Positions 1-5,488 of a DNA stretch of 5,488 nucleotides are shown piece by piece (position 1 is the first letter of the stretch; the number at the start of each line of letters is the position of its first letter). The position numbers and the translations under genes are program-made. The notes under the pieces are model-generated. The model worked only from the letters and a program-made list of their open reading frames with translations. It was not told the origin of the DNA and made no database searches. Source of the DNA: Clostridiales bacterium (lineage in GTDB: Bacteria > Bacillota > Clostridia > Tissierellales > Sedimentibacteraceae); contig DNNV01000313.1 in NCBI GenBank assembly GCA_003497505.1, forward strand, positions 1 through 5,488. The letters are read 5' to 3'.

Positions 1-2420
1 CTCACGGTTGTTTCAGATATATAAAGCTTATCGGCAATTTCTCTGGCACTGAATCTGTCTCTGGCAAGTGCCGCAACTTCACGCTCTCTTGGAGTCAGCG
101 GCGAGCTGTAAGATAAAACTGCTTTCTTTATGGCAGCCACTCCCTTTGCCTGACGTTTACCAAGGGCTATCAGATCACGAAAACCTTTCTTATCCGTGAC
201 AGAAGCCTTTGCCGATTCCAAAAGCGGGTGCAATGAATTTATCTGCTGCGCCAGCGGAAGATAAACCTTATCCGGCAGTGCTATGTTAAGAGCGTGATTC
301 AGATATTCCTGAGCCTCACTGTGGTTCCCGTCGTTAAGCTTAGCAATTGCAAGGTATTTAAGATTGTATAACTTGGTCATCGCATACTTTATCTTTTCAT
401 TTTCATTGTTATATGTATCTGAGAAAAAACTTGAAATTCCGTAGAATTCATTATAACGCCGCTCCATGAGCAAAATTTTCATATAAAGAATCTGAGCGTG
501 AGGAACAACAGGAGCATATAGAACCTTTTTCATGCTTTCAATATCCATAATCCACGGTGCAACCCCTTCATTGACACCAAGAATAAGACTTATGACGGAA
601 AGGCATAAATCCGCCATATTCTTCAAATATAAATTCGTACTTTCTTTTTTATAGTTTTTTATATTGTTCACAGCTGTTAGATATTTATTTGCATCCCCCC
701 TGAGTATGGCAATTCTGGCAAACATCAGCTCTGCGCATATGCATATGCCGATATGGCTGGTACCTCGCGCACTGTAGAGAGCCTTGTGGCACAAAATTTC
801 CGCTTCATCCTCTTCGCCCCTCATGAGCATTGCCTCAGCCCTCATAATGCTTACCGGACCCACTCCCTGGATGCCAATACTTCGGTATAACACTTCTCCT
901 TCATCAATCTGACCAAGTATATTTTCAAGTTCACCCGGCTCTCTCCAAAACATATCCAGAGAAGACGGTGACGAAAAAAGCCACGATGCCGTTCCGTATT
1001 TTATCATGCCGGAGGATCCTCCCAGCACACCGAACGCTATTTTTTGTCCTTCGATCATTTTAGAAATATCATTAAAATCTCCCATGGACTTCATAAGTAT
1101 GAATTCGCCTTTTATCCTGCGCATCTCCTCTTCGCAAATACTTCTGTTTTCAATGGCTCTCTGCAGCAGAAGGCATAACTTTTCATATGCTTCATATTGG
1201 CCGCATGCAAGTGTCATATACCCAAGCTCAAGCATTGTGGACGGATGTTTGCACATTATATCCTCAGGGCATTCATTTATCAGCAATTCAATAAACTCTG
1301 GCTGATATTTTTCCTTCTGATTGTCAAAATACTCTCTGCTGAATGGCATAGCCAGTATCGCATTGAAATCACCAACCTTAAAAAAGAATTTGGCCGCCTG
1401 GCAATACTGGGAAATTGAGGCATAGGACTTCCCCGCCCTGTATAGCACCTCTCTTTTATACTCCTCAGAGCAATGATTACTGAAGCGATTTTGCAAATAA
1501 TTGCGCACAATACTGTGTATGCTGTAAATTTGCGCATCCGGATGATATTGTATAAAGTCATTTGTTTTAAGAAGCTCTTCAAGACTGTCAGGCAGGACAT
1601 CCCAGTCAATCATTACTGCTGCCTGAGGAGCCGTAAAGCTCTCCATCACAGAAACGGAAATCAGCAAATCCTTCTCTTCGGCTGAAAGGTTGTTCCATAT
1701 AGCATTTTCTACTAAACGCTCAATATCAAAAGTAAAATTAAATGTACCGCTTCGCATGTAATTTATAATTTGAAGTTTTATGGCAGATATCCATCCTCCG
1801 GTACTCATAAACACATTTTCCAGTTCATCATCGGTGAGCCGTATACCCTCAATCCTGAAAAGATTGGCTGTTCCTTCAGCATCAAGCAGAAAATCCGATG
1901 CGTTGATACTGTGTATGTTGTTGTTATGTGTCGTGCTGCTGCGCTTATCTCTGATCTTCTGGGTTATGAATATAACATGCAGGGACTGATTACCATGCAT
2001 TGAAAAAATATTTATAAGTTCCCTGCGCACATTGCAGTCGGCAAGCTGGAAATTATCTATTACCAAAAATGTTTCCTTCCTGCAATCAATACCGCTCAAA
2101 TATTCCTTAACATAAAACAATGTATCCATTGTGGGCATATGAATGTTTTCCAGATTAGCTGCCAGTCCGAAGTCTATATTGGAAAACAGACCGCAGATTC
2201 CCTTCCATGAAATAACGGCAGGCTCTCCCATGCAGGTATACCAATATTCGTCAGCATCTTCGGATAATTTTCTTTTTAAATATTCTATAATTGCCGTCGT
2301 TTTACCGAAGCCGGACGGCGCTTCTACAATTGTCAGGGGATAAAAAGCTATTTGATCAAGCTGACGCCTAAGACTGTCCGAAAAATAATACCTTTTTTGC
2401 TGATTTGCTTTTTTATGCAT
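1..2420 (-). CDS. MalT-like (LAL family) LuxR-type transcriptional activator, C-terminus cut by window edge
   Basis: This is a large cytoplasmic STAND-ATPase regulator; family members bind an inducer and ATP, oligomerise and activate promoters. I read 806 codons from the ATG at 2420 to the window edge with no stop. An N-terminal NTPase has Walker A APSGFGKT (residues 34-41), a Walker B-like FLVID (118-122) and the GGW (208-210) typical of MalT relatives. A winged-helix region follows (about 235-313) with IHSIVRNYL around His302, like the HHLFRxFL motif of the family. Next comes a long helical, TPR-like sensor region (about 320-770). A LuxR helix-turn-helix begins at 775 (LTPREREVAALA, then SAREIADKLYISETTV), and only its last ~35-40 residues are missing. 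GGAGG lies 7 nt upstream of the chosen ATG. An in-frame ATG six codons earlier (2438) would place that site inside the gene. The inducer and targets cannot be told from the sequence, and no obvious target operon is in the window. Confidence 0.93.
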   Translation of the reverse strand, partial: MHKKANQQKRYYFSDSLRRQLDQIAFYPLTIVEAPSGFGKTTAIIEYLKRKLSEDADEYWYTCMGEPAVISWKGICGLFSNIDFGLAANLENIHMPTMDTLFYVKEYLSGIDCRKETFLVIDNFQLADCNVRRELINIFSMHGNQSLHVIFITQKIRDKRSSTTHNNNIHSINASDFLLDAEGTANLFRIEGIRLTDDELENVFMSTGGWISAIKLQIINYMRSGTFNFTFDIERLVENAIWNNLSAEEKDLLISVSVMESFTAPQAAVMIDWDVLPDSLEELLKTNDFIQYHPDAQIYSIHSIVRNYLQNRFSNHCSEEYKREVLYRAGKSYASISQYCQAAKFFFKVGDFNAILAMPFSREYFDNQKEKYQPEFIELLINECPEDIMCKHPSTMLELGYMTLACGQYEAYEKLCLLLQRAIENRSICEEEMRRIKGEFILMKSMGDFNDISKMIEGQKIAFGVLGGSSGMIKYGTASWLFSSPSSLDMFWREPGELENILGQIDEGEVLYRSIGIQGVGPVSIMRAEAMLMRGEEDEAEILCHKALYSARGTSHIGICICAELMFARIAILRGDANKYLTAVNNIKNYKKESTNLYLKNMADLCLSVISLILGVNEGVAPWIMDIESMKKVLYAPVVPHAQILYMKILLMERRYNEFYGISSFFSDTYNNENEKIKYAMTKLYNLKYLAIAKLNDGNHSEAQEYLNHALNIALPDKVYLPLAQQINSLHPLLESAKASVTDKKGFRDLIALGKRQAKGVAAIKKAVLSYSSPLTPREREVAALARDRFSAREIADKLYISETTV

Positions 2421-2426
2421 TTCTAT

Positions 2427-2432
2427 TCCTCC
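2427..2432 (-). promoter_or_regulatory. Ribosome binding site of the LuxR-family gene
   Basis: On the minus strand GGAGGA precedes the ATG at 2420 by 6 nt. This fixes that ATG as the start over the in-frame ATG at 2438, which has only a weak CGGAG very close to it. Confidence 0.8.
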
Positions 2433-2544
2433 AATCATGACTCCGGGAACGCACCTTCTCAGTACATGATAAGATTTCGCTCGCCCTTGCGTCATAATTT
2501 TTTCCGCATCTACCCTCTACTCCTTTATCAGCAACTAAAAATAT

Positions 2545-2573
2545 TTAACAATTTATTATAAATATACTATAAA
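2545..2573 (+). promoter_or_regulatory. Candidate plus-strand promoter overlapping the LuxR promoter
   Basis: On the plus strand TTAACA (2545-2550) is followed after exactly 17 nt by TATAAA (2568-2573), each five of six to the sigma-A consensus. A start near 2580 would send transcription away from the LuxR gene, toward the terminator at 2774-2805. No protein gene lies in that path. The elements interleave with the opposing promoter candidate at 2561-2589, so the two could not be occupied at once. AT-richness makes chance occurrence a serious alternative. Confidence 0.3.
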
Positions 2574-2589
2574 ATACTAAATATTTCAA
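2561..2589 (-). promoter_or_regulatory. Candidate sigma-A promoter of the LuxR-family gene
   Basis: Reading the minus strand, a -35 TTGAAA (2589-2584) is separated by exactly 17 nt from a -10 TATATT (2566-2561). Each matches consensus at five of six positions. Transcription would start near 2554 and give a leader of about 130 nt before the ATG at 2420. The block is so AT-rich that chance matches are likely, so the call rests on the correct spacing and on its position in front of a real gene. Confidence 0.45.
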
Positions 2590-2600
2590 TATATTTCAAT
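2581..2600. repeat. Tandem 10-bp repeat ATATTTCAAT x2
   Basis: Two perfect back-to-back copies of ATATTTCAAT sit one helical turn apart. On the minus strand each copy carries TTGAAA; the copy nearer the gene serves as the proposed -35 of the LuxR promoter and the other lies 10 bp upstream. It could be a same-face binding site for an activator, or simply low-complexity AT DNA. Confidence 0.6.
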
Positions 2601-2773
2601 ATACACTAAAATAGTATTTCCATGCCGCAATACAGCACTCACCAAGCTGTCTCAAAGTTCCACACAAGAACTGCATACCATGCCTTTGCCCGGTTGCAGA
2701 TCAGCCGCTCCGTAATGCACTGACACACACCGCAATATATATTCTTCTCACATGGAAACGCTGAAATTTTTAT

Positions 2774-2805
2774 AAAGCTGCCGCGAATGACGGCAGCTTT
2801 TTCTT
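2774..2805. terminator. Intrinsic terminator hairpin between B3/B4 gene and the spacer, possibly bidirectional
   Basis: A perfect 10-bp stem, AAAGCTGCCG (2774-2783) with CGGCAGCTTT (2791-2800), encloses a 7-nt loop. It begins 9 nt past the stop codon of the minus-strand B3/B4 gene, so it most simply ends that transcript. On the minus strand the 3' side reads GCTTTATAAAAATTT, a broken T-run. On the plus strand it reads GCTTTTTCTT, a better T-tract, so plus-strand transcripts should also end here. Confidence 0.8.
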
Positions 2806-2809
2806 GAAG

Positions 2810-3526
2810 CTACATATCTGTTTCTCTGTTATTAATATTCATGTGTACAACCTGTGATGTTCCACCAAGGAACCTTTGAACAAGGACAGACAGCTCCTCT
2901 GCGGCTGATTTTAAATCTGTACTTCTGTCGGGGTCCACGGATTCTATTATGAGAAATGCATTGATCGTATCCTCCGTAAGCATGGTCCTCTGTCCGTCAC
3001 GCCAGTTCCAGCACCTGCATACCGCGCCCTCGTCATCCTTGTATATTATTTCTCCCGGCAGGGCATTGTCGTATTCTTCATCACCCAGGGCCAGAAAAAG
3101 CTCTCCTCCCTCAGCCTTCGTAAGCAGCATATCACCGGCAAATGTATCAATGTCCTCTCCGCCGCAGGGCAGACCGTATTTAAGTGATACGGAGTTGTAT
3201 ATGTCAACAAGAGGATTCAGCACCCCCACATTGTTGCCTTTTTCAACCCTCTTCAGCAGTGCCTCTATGGAACAACGCACACCCTTCTTTGTTTTAAACT
3301 TCTGGTATGCCGTTCTCCATACGGCTATAACCTTGTTTTCGCTGAACACTTCCTCCGTAAGATACTTCTTGGCCTCCATATTACTTTTTCCTAGCATTTC
3401 AATGATATCCGAACGAAAATCCTCCGCATACAGCTCGCTGTTGTTTATGCCCTTTGCCAGTATGACGGCAATTTCAGCCTGTGGAAATACATCCCAGAAT
3501 TCTTCAGTTATTATAAATTTGCTCAT
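2810..3526 (-). CDS. Stand-alone B3/B4-domain protein (PheRS beta-like editing/tRNA-interaction domain)
   Basis: This is a 238-residue soluble protein with no signal peptide or membrane segment. It resembles the family usually annotated as B3/B4 (DNA/RNA-binding) domain of phenylalanyl-tRNA synthetase. In PheRS that domain hydrolyses mischarged Tyr-tRNA; the role of free-standing forms is not settled. Features seen are an N-terminal FWDVFPQAEIAV (10-21), VIAVWRTAYQKFKTKKGVR (66-84), SIEALLKRV (86-94), the signature NPLVDIYNSVSLKYGLP (104-120), PGEIIYKDDEGAVCRCWNWR (157-176) and TMLTEDTINAFLIIES (181-196). The signature aligns by eye with the NxVVDITNYVMLExGQP segment of PheRS beta, but the following HAFD is replaced by GGED here. 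The start at 3526 is chosen because AGAGGAG lies 6 nt upstream; a longer in-frame opening back to 3601 lacks such a site and adds an unrelated-looking 25 residues. The gene is probably monocistronic. A role in aminoacyl-tRNA quality control is inference from the fold. Confidence 0.9.
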   Translation of the reverse strand: MSKFIITEEFWDVFPQAEIAVILAKGINNSELYAEDFRSDIIEMLGKSNMEAKKYLTEEVFSENKVIAVWRTAYQKFKTKKGVRCSIEALLKRVEKGNNVGVLNPLVDIYNSVSLKYGLPCGGEDIDTFAGDMLLTKAEGGELFLALGDEEYDNALPGEIIYKDDEGAVCRCWNWRDGQRTMLTEDTINAFLIIESVDPDRSTDLKSAAEELSVLVQRFLGGTSQVVHMNINNRETDM

Positions 3527-3532
3527 ATCTAT

Positions 3533-3539
3533 CTCCTCT
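3533..3539 (-). promoter_or_regulatory. Ribosome binding site deciding the B3/B4 start
   Basis: Minus-strand AGAGGAG lies 6 nt before the ATG at 3526. It would fall inside the coding region if an upstream in-frame start (to 3601) were used, so it supports the 238-residue form. Confidence 0.85.
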
Positions 3540-3552
3540 TCATTGCATAATA

Positions 3553-3585
3553 CATTATTAATATAACCTTTTGATATTAATAATG
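3553..3585. repeat. 12-bp perfect inverted repeat overlapping the B3/B4 promoter
   Basis: CATTATTAATAT (3553-3564) and ATATTAATAATG (3574-3585) are perfect reverse complements around a 9-nt spacer. The arms cover the proposed -10 and half of the -35 of the B3/B4 promoter, so the repeat is placed as an operator would be. The arms are almost pure A/T, so a chance origin is possible, and no cognate regulator is recognised. Confidence 0.55.
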
Positions 3586-3588
3586 CAA
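3560..3588 (-). promoter_or_regulatory. Candidate promoter of the B3/B4 gene
   Basis: On the minus strand TTGCAT (3588-3583, three of six to -35 consensus) is separated by 17 nt from TATATT (3565-3560, five of six to -10). The predicted start near 3553 gives a leader of about 27 nt that just includes the ribosome binding site, a plausible geometry. The -35 is weak. Confidence 0.45.
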
Positions 3589-3634
3589 CCACCATACACA
3601 CTAATCACAAGCTAAAACCTACCACCAAATCAAA

Positions 3635-3658
3635 ATATACAGACCGTAGTCTGTATAT
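3635..3658. promoter_or_regulatory. Perfect 24-bp palindrome, candidate operator (or weak terminator)
   Basis: ATATACAGAC (3635-3644) and GTCTGTATAT (3649-3658) are perfect reverse complements around CGTA. The mixed-composition core TACAGAC/GTCTGTA looks like sites bound by dimeric repressors such as TetR-type proteins; that is analogy only, since no such regulator is in the window. On the minus strand the second arm runs into TTTTGATTT, so the same element could act as a weak terminator for read-through from the ATPase gene. It lies about 110 bp upstream of the B3/B4 start and about 120 bp beyond the ATPase stop. Confidence 0.6.
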
Positions 3659-3740
3659 GGAATAAATCCTTAGTTTCCCATGAGGAACCATTTATCATAT
3701 TTTTTACTATTCGTACGCTACAGGCAGATTCCTTCAGCAA

Positions 3741-3770
3741 CAAGGCACTGCCTTATTCGACAATGCCTTG
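3741..3770 (-). terminator. Stem-loop just after the ATPase stop, possible terminator or mRNA 3'-end structure
   Basis: As minus-strand RNA, CAAGGCAUUG (3770-3761) pairs with CAGUGCCUUG (3750-3741) in a continuous 10-bp stem with one G-U pair and a 10-nt loop. The stem starts 8 nt after the stop codon at 3781-3779. On the plus strand the same position would be an A-C mismatch, which favours function in the minus-strand transcript. The sequence after it (UUGCUGAAGG) lacks a proper U-tract, so it may be a 3'-stabilising hairpin rather than a classical intrinsic terminator. Confidence 0.5.
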
Positions 3771-3778
3771 TACGCTAT

Positions 3779-5488
3779 CTATAAATTATCCACATTCAGT
3801 GCCCTTGTTGCATTCATTACTGCCAGCACCGTTACGCCAACATCCGCCATAACTCCAGCCCACATATTGGCTATTCCCATAGCTGCCAGTATCAGCACCG
3901 CAAACTTGACACCCAGCGAAAAGTAAATGTTCTGGTTAACAATTGCAAGTGTTCTCTTTGAAATTTTTATGGCTGTGGATATTTTGGAAGGCTCATCTGT
4001 CATTATTACAATGTCTGCAGCTTCTATTGCCGCATCAGATCCCAATCCTCCCATTGCAATTCCTATGTCCGCACGGGCCAGAACGGGTGCATCATTGATT
4101 CCATCTCCTACAAATGCCAGTCTTCCCTTTAATGATTTTTCAGAAATCAATTCCTCTAACTTTTCAACCTTGTCACCGGGGAGAAGCTCAGTGTATACCA
4201 CATCTATCCCAAGGTCCTCAGCCACCTTTTCCCCTACATTTTTTGCATCTCCGGTCAACATCACAGTCTTTCTGATTTTCGCCTCTTTAAGACCTTTAAT
4301 TGCATTTATGGCATCTTCCTTTATTTCATCCGCAATAACTATATAGCCCGAATAAACGCCGTTTACAGCAACATGAACCACTGTTCCAGCCAGCTGTCTT
4401 GCCTCATATGGAATATTCATTTTATTTATCAGCTTTTCATTACCTGCAAGAACTGTTTTCCCGTCCACTATGGCTCTTACCCCGTGACCAGGAAGCTCCT
4501 CCACGCCCTCTATCCTTGAGCTGTCAATCTGCTTGCCATATGCTCTTTTAAGCGACATTGAAATGGGATGGTTTGAATAATTTTCTGCATATGCTGCAAT
4601 TTCCAGCAGCTCTTCCTTATCCATACCCTCGGCCTGCACTTCCTGAACATTGAACACACCCTTTGTGAGTGTCCCTGTCTTATCGAAAACTACAGTTTCA
4701 ACATTTGTGAGTGCTTCTAAATAGTTGCTTCCCTTTACAAGTATTCCTTTTTTTGACGCTCCTCCGATACCTCCGAAAAATCCGAGAGGTATGGATATTA
4801 CCAGTGCACATGGGCATGAAATAACAAGGAAGGTGAGTCCTCTGTACACCCAGTCTCCAAAGGTTGCTCCCTCTATAAGCAGAGGAGGTATAATAGAAAT
4901 CATTGCCGCCAGAATTACAACCACCGGAGTATAATACCTCGCAAATTTAGTGATAAAATTTTCTGCCTTGGCCTTCTTGGAGGTTGCATTCTCCACAAGG
5001 TCCAGAATCTTGCTCACGGTTGATTCACCGAATTCTTTTGTAACTTCAACCGTAAGAAGGCCGTTTATGTTTATGCATCCGCTCAGGATGTCACTTCCGG
5101 CAAAAACCTCCCTTGGCACAGATTCGCCGGTCAGTGCTGATGTATCGAGCATTGAATTTCCTTCTACAACTTTTCCGTCAAGAGGAACCTTTTCTCCCGC
5201 CTTTACAACTATGATATCACCTATACCAACTTCATCGGGATCAACCTTTACAATGTCTTCTCCGCGTTTCACGTTAGCATAGTCAGGACGTATGTCCATC
5301 AGGCTTGAGATTGATTTCCTCGACTTATTGACCGCATAGCTCTGGAACAGCTCTCCCACCTGATAAAAGAGCATTACTCCTACACCCTCCGGATATTCTC
5401 CGATAATAAATGCACCTATTGTTGCAATGCTCATTAAAAAGTTTTCATCGAACACCTGACCCCTCAATATATTCCTGAATGCCCCCAG
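3779..5488 (-). CDS. cadA: Heavy-metal (Cd/Zn/Pb) translocating P1B-type ATPase, N-terminus cut by window edge
   Basis: This is an inner-membrane ATPase that exports soft divalent metals such as Cd2+, Zn2+ or Pb2+. The 569 residues in view (numbered from the window edge) are in frame from the last base and begin inside the N-terminal membrane region, so the true start, and any HMA metal-binding domain, lie outside. A TTG at 5467 opens the conserved GQVFDENFL stretch but is not a credible start. Motifs: TGES (120-123, actuator), SCPCAL with the metal-binding CPC (225-227), phosphorylation DKTGT (269-273), HP of the nucleotide domain (307-308), TGD (412-414) and GDGINDAP (461-468). Lys528 and Asp549 (ADVGVTVL) sit in the last two membrane helices, matching the Lys/Asp pair known from ZntA-type Zn/Cd pumps and arguing against a Cu pump. 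All catalytic motifs are intact. A typical CadA is about 620-730 residues. No ArsR/CadC-type repressor is visible here. The exact metal is unproven. Confidence 0.95.
   Translation of the reverse strand: MGAFRNILRGQVFDENFLMSIATIGAFIIGEYPEGVGVMLFYQVGELFQSYAVNKSRKSISSLMDIRPDYANVKRGEDIVKVDPDEVGIGDIIVVKAGEKVPLDGKVVEGNSMLDTSALTGESVPREVFAGSDILSGCININGLLTVEVTKEFGESTVSKILDLVENATSKKAKAENFITKFARYYTPVVVILAAMISIIPPLLIEGATFGDWVYRGLTFLVISCPCALVISIPLGFFGGIGGASKKGILVKGSNYLEALTNVETVVFDKTGTLTKGVFNVQEVQAEGMDKEELLEIAAYAENYSNHPISMSLKRAYGKQIDSSRIEGVEELPGHGVRAIVDGKTVLAGNEKLINKMNIPYEARQLAGTVVHVAVNGVYSGYIVIADEIKEDAINAIKGLKEAKIRKTVMLTGDAKNVGEKVAEDLGIDVVYTELLPGDKVEKLEELISEKSLKGRLAFVGDGINDAPVLARADIGIAMGGLGSDAAIEAADIVIMTDEPSKISTAIKISKRTLAIVNQNIYFSLGVKFAVLILAAMGIANMWAGVMADVGVTVLAVMNATRALNVDNL

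Larger units (their letters stand above)
2580..2805 (+). ncRNA. Possible small untranslated transcript (hypothetical)
   Basis: The proposed unit runs from the start point predicted by the plus-strand promoter at 2545-2573 to the T-tract of the hairpin at 2774-2805, about 225 nt. It contains three short stem-loops in a row: ACAGC/GCTGT (2632-2636 with 2646-2650), AGTTC/GAACT (2656-2660 with 2668-2672) and GCAT/ATGC (2673-2676 with 2680-2683). No ribosome binding site or convincing ORF is present. I recognise no known RNA family. The stems are short enough to arise by chance, and the hairpins are equally present on the minus strand, so this is a weak, context-based call. Confidence 0.2.
2421..2809. 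other. 389-bp spacer between the LuxR and B3/B4 genes
   Basis: No convincing protein gene is present on either strand. The part next to the LuxR gene (2421-2540) would be an untranslated leader of about 130 nt if the promoter proposed at 2561-2589 is right. The part from about 2541 to 2615 is extremely AT-rich and holds promoter-like hexamers in both directions plus a tandem 10-bp repeat. The part from 2620 to 2760 is of ordinary composition and holds three short inverted repeats. The part from 2774 to 2805 is a terminator hairpin. The longest ATG-initiated frame I noted is 33 codons (2622-2723, plus), with no ribosome binding site. Confidence 0.7.

Noticed and set aside
1280..1609. 109-codon minus-strand ORF in another frame inside the LuxR gene
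   Set aside because: The main frame is open without interruption through this region and encodes family motifs on both sides; the alternative frame has no ribosome binding site or recognisable domain.
2622..2723. 33-codon plus-strand ORF beginning ATG CCG CAA in the spacer
   Set aside because: There is no ribosome binding site upstream (the sequence is ...AAAATAGTATTTCC), it is very short, and it has no recognisable similarity.
2620..2760. Riboswitch or T-box in the spacer
   Set aside because: I could not match the stem-loops to any known riboswitch or T-box signature, and the segment is upstream of the proposed LuxR start site, so it would not be in that leader.
2949..3566. 205-codon plus-strand ORF opposite the B3/B4 gene
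   Set aside because: It is antisense to a clearly conserved protein, low-complexity and Ser-rich, as typical of mirror frames of a real gene.
3527..3601. 25-residue N-terminal extension of the B3/B4 protein
   Set aside because: The strong AGAGGAG site and the conserved MSKFIITEEFW beginning place the start at 3526. The extension would span the proposed promoter and the inverted repeat.
3680..3784. 34-codon plus-strand ORF between the ATPase and B3/B4 genes
   Set aside because: It has no ribosome binding site, runs through the ATPase 3' stem-loop and overlaps the ATPase stop; it is a chance open frame.
5465..5467. TTG as start codon of the ATPase
   Set aside because: The same frame stays open to the window edge (LGAFRNILRGQ...), and conserved membrane segments of CadA-type pumps should lie upstream, so the gene is simply truncated by the window.

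Overview
The window looks like chromosomal DNA of a low-to-moderate GC anaerobic Firmicute, most likely a Clostridia member. The clues are strong GGAGG-type ribosome binding sites, AT-rich intergenic spacers with sigma-A-like promoter hexamers, and the three protein families present. The assignment is by family resemblance only; no marker gene is in view.

All three protein-coding genes lie on the minus strand, and two are cut by the window edges. From right to left, in the direction of transcription, they are as follows. (1) 5488-3779 is the C-terminal three quarters of a CadA/ZntA-type P1B heavy-metal ATPase; its N-terminus lies outside the window. (2) 3526-2810 is a complete 238-residue stand-alone B3/B4-domain protein, related to the editing/tRNA-interaction domain of the phenylalanyl-tRNA synthetase beta chain. 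(3) 2420-1 is a large MalT-like (LAL-type) LuxR-family transcriptional activator. It is complete at the N-terminus but ends inside its C-terminal DNA-binding helix-turn-helix.

The genes do not look like one operon. The ATPase and B3/B4 genes are separated by 252 bp. That gap holds a stem-loop just after the ATPase stop codon, a perfect 10+4+10 palindrome, and a promoter-like pair with a 12-bp inverted repeat directly in front of the B3/B4 gene. The B3/B4 and LuxR genes are separated by 389 bp. That gap holds a strong intrinsic-terminator hairpin beside the B3/B4 stop codon, about 150 bp without a convincing ORF, and a very AT-rich block with overlapping, oppositely oriented promoter-like sequences in front of the LuxR gene. 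Each gene is therefore probably its own transcription unit, and nothing in the window links them functionally.

I see no transposase, CRISPR array, tRNA or rRNA, and no clear novel system. The most interesting unexplained part is the 2545-2805 spacer. A plus-strand promoter-like pair, three small hairpins and a hairpin whose T-tract suits plus-strand termination could together define an unannotated transcript of about 225 nt. This is a hypothesis, not a demonstrated gene.
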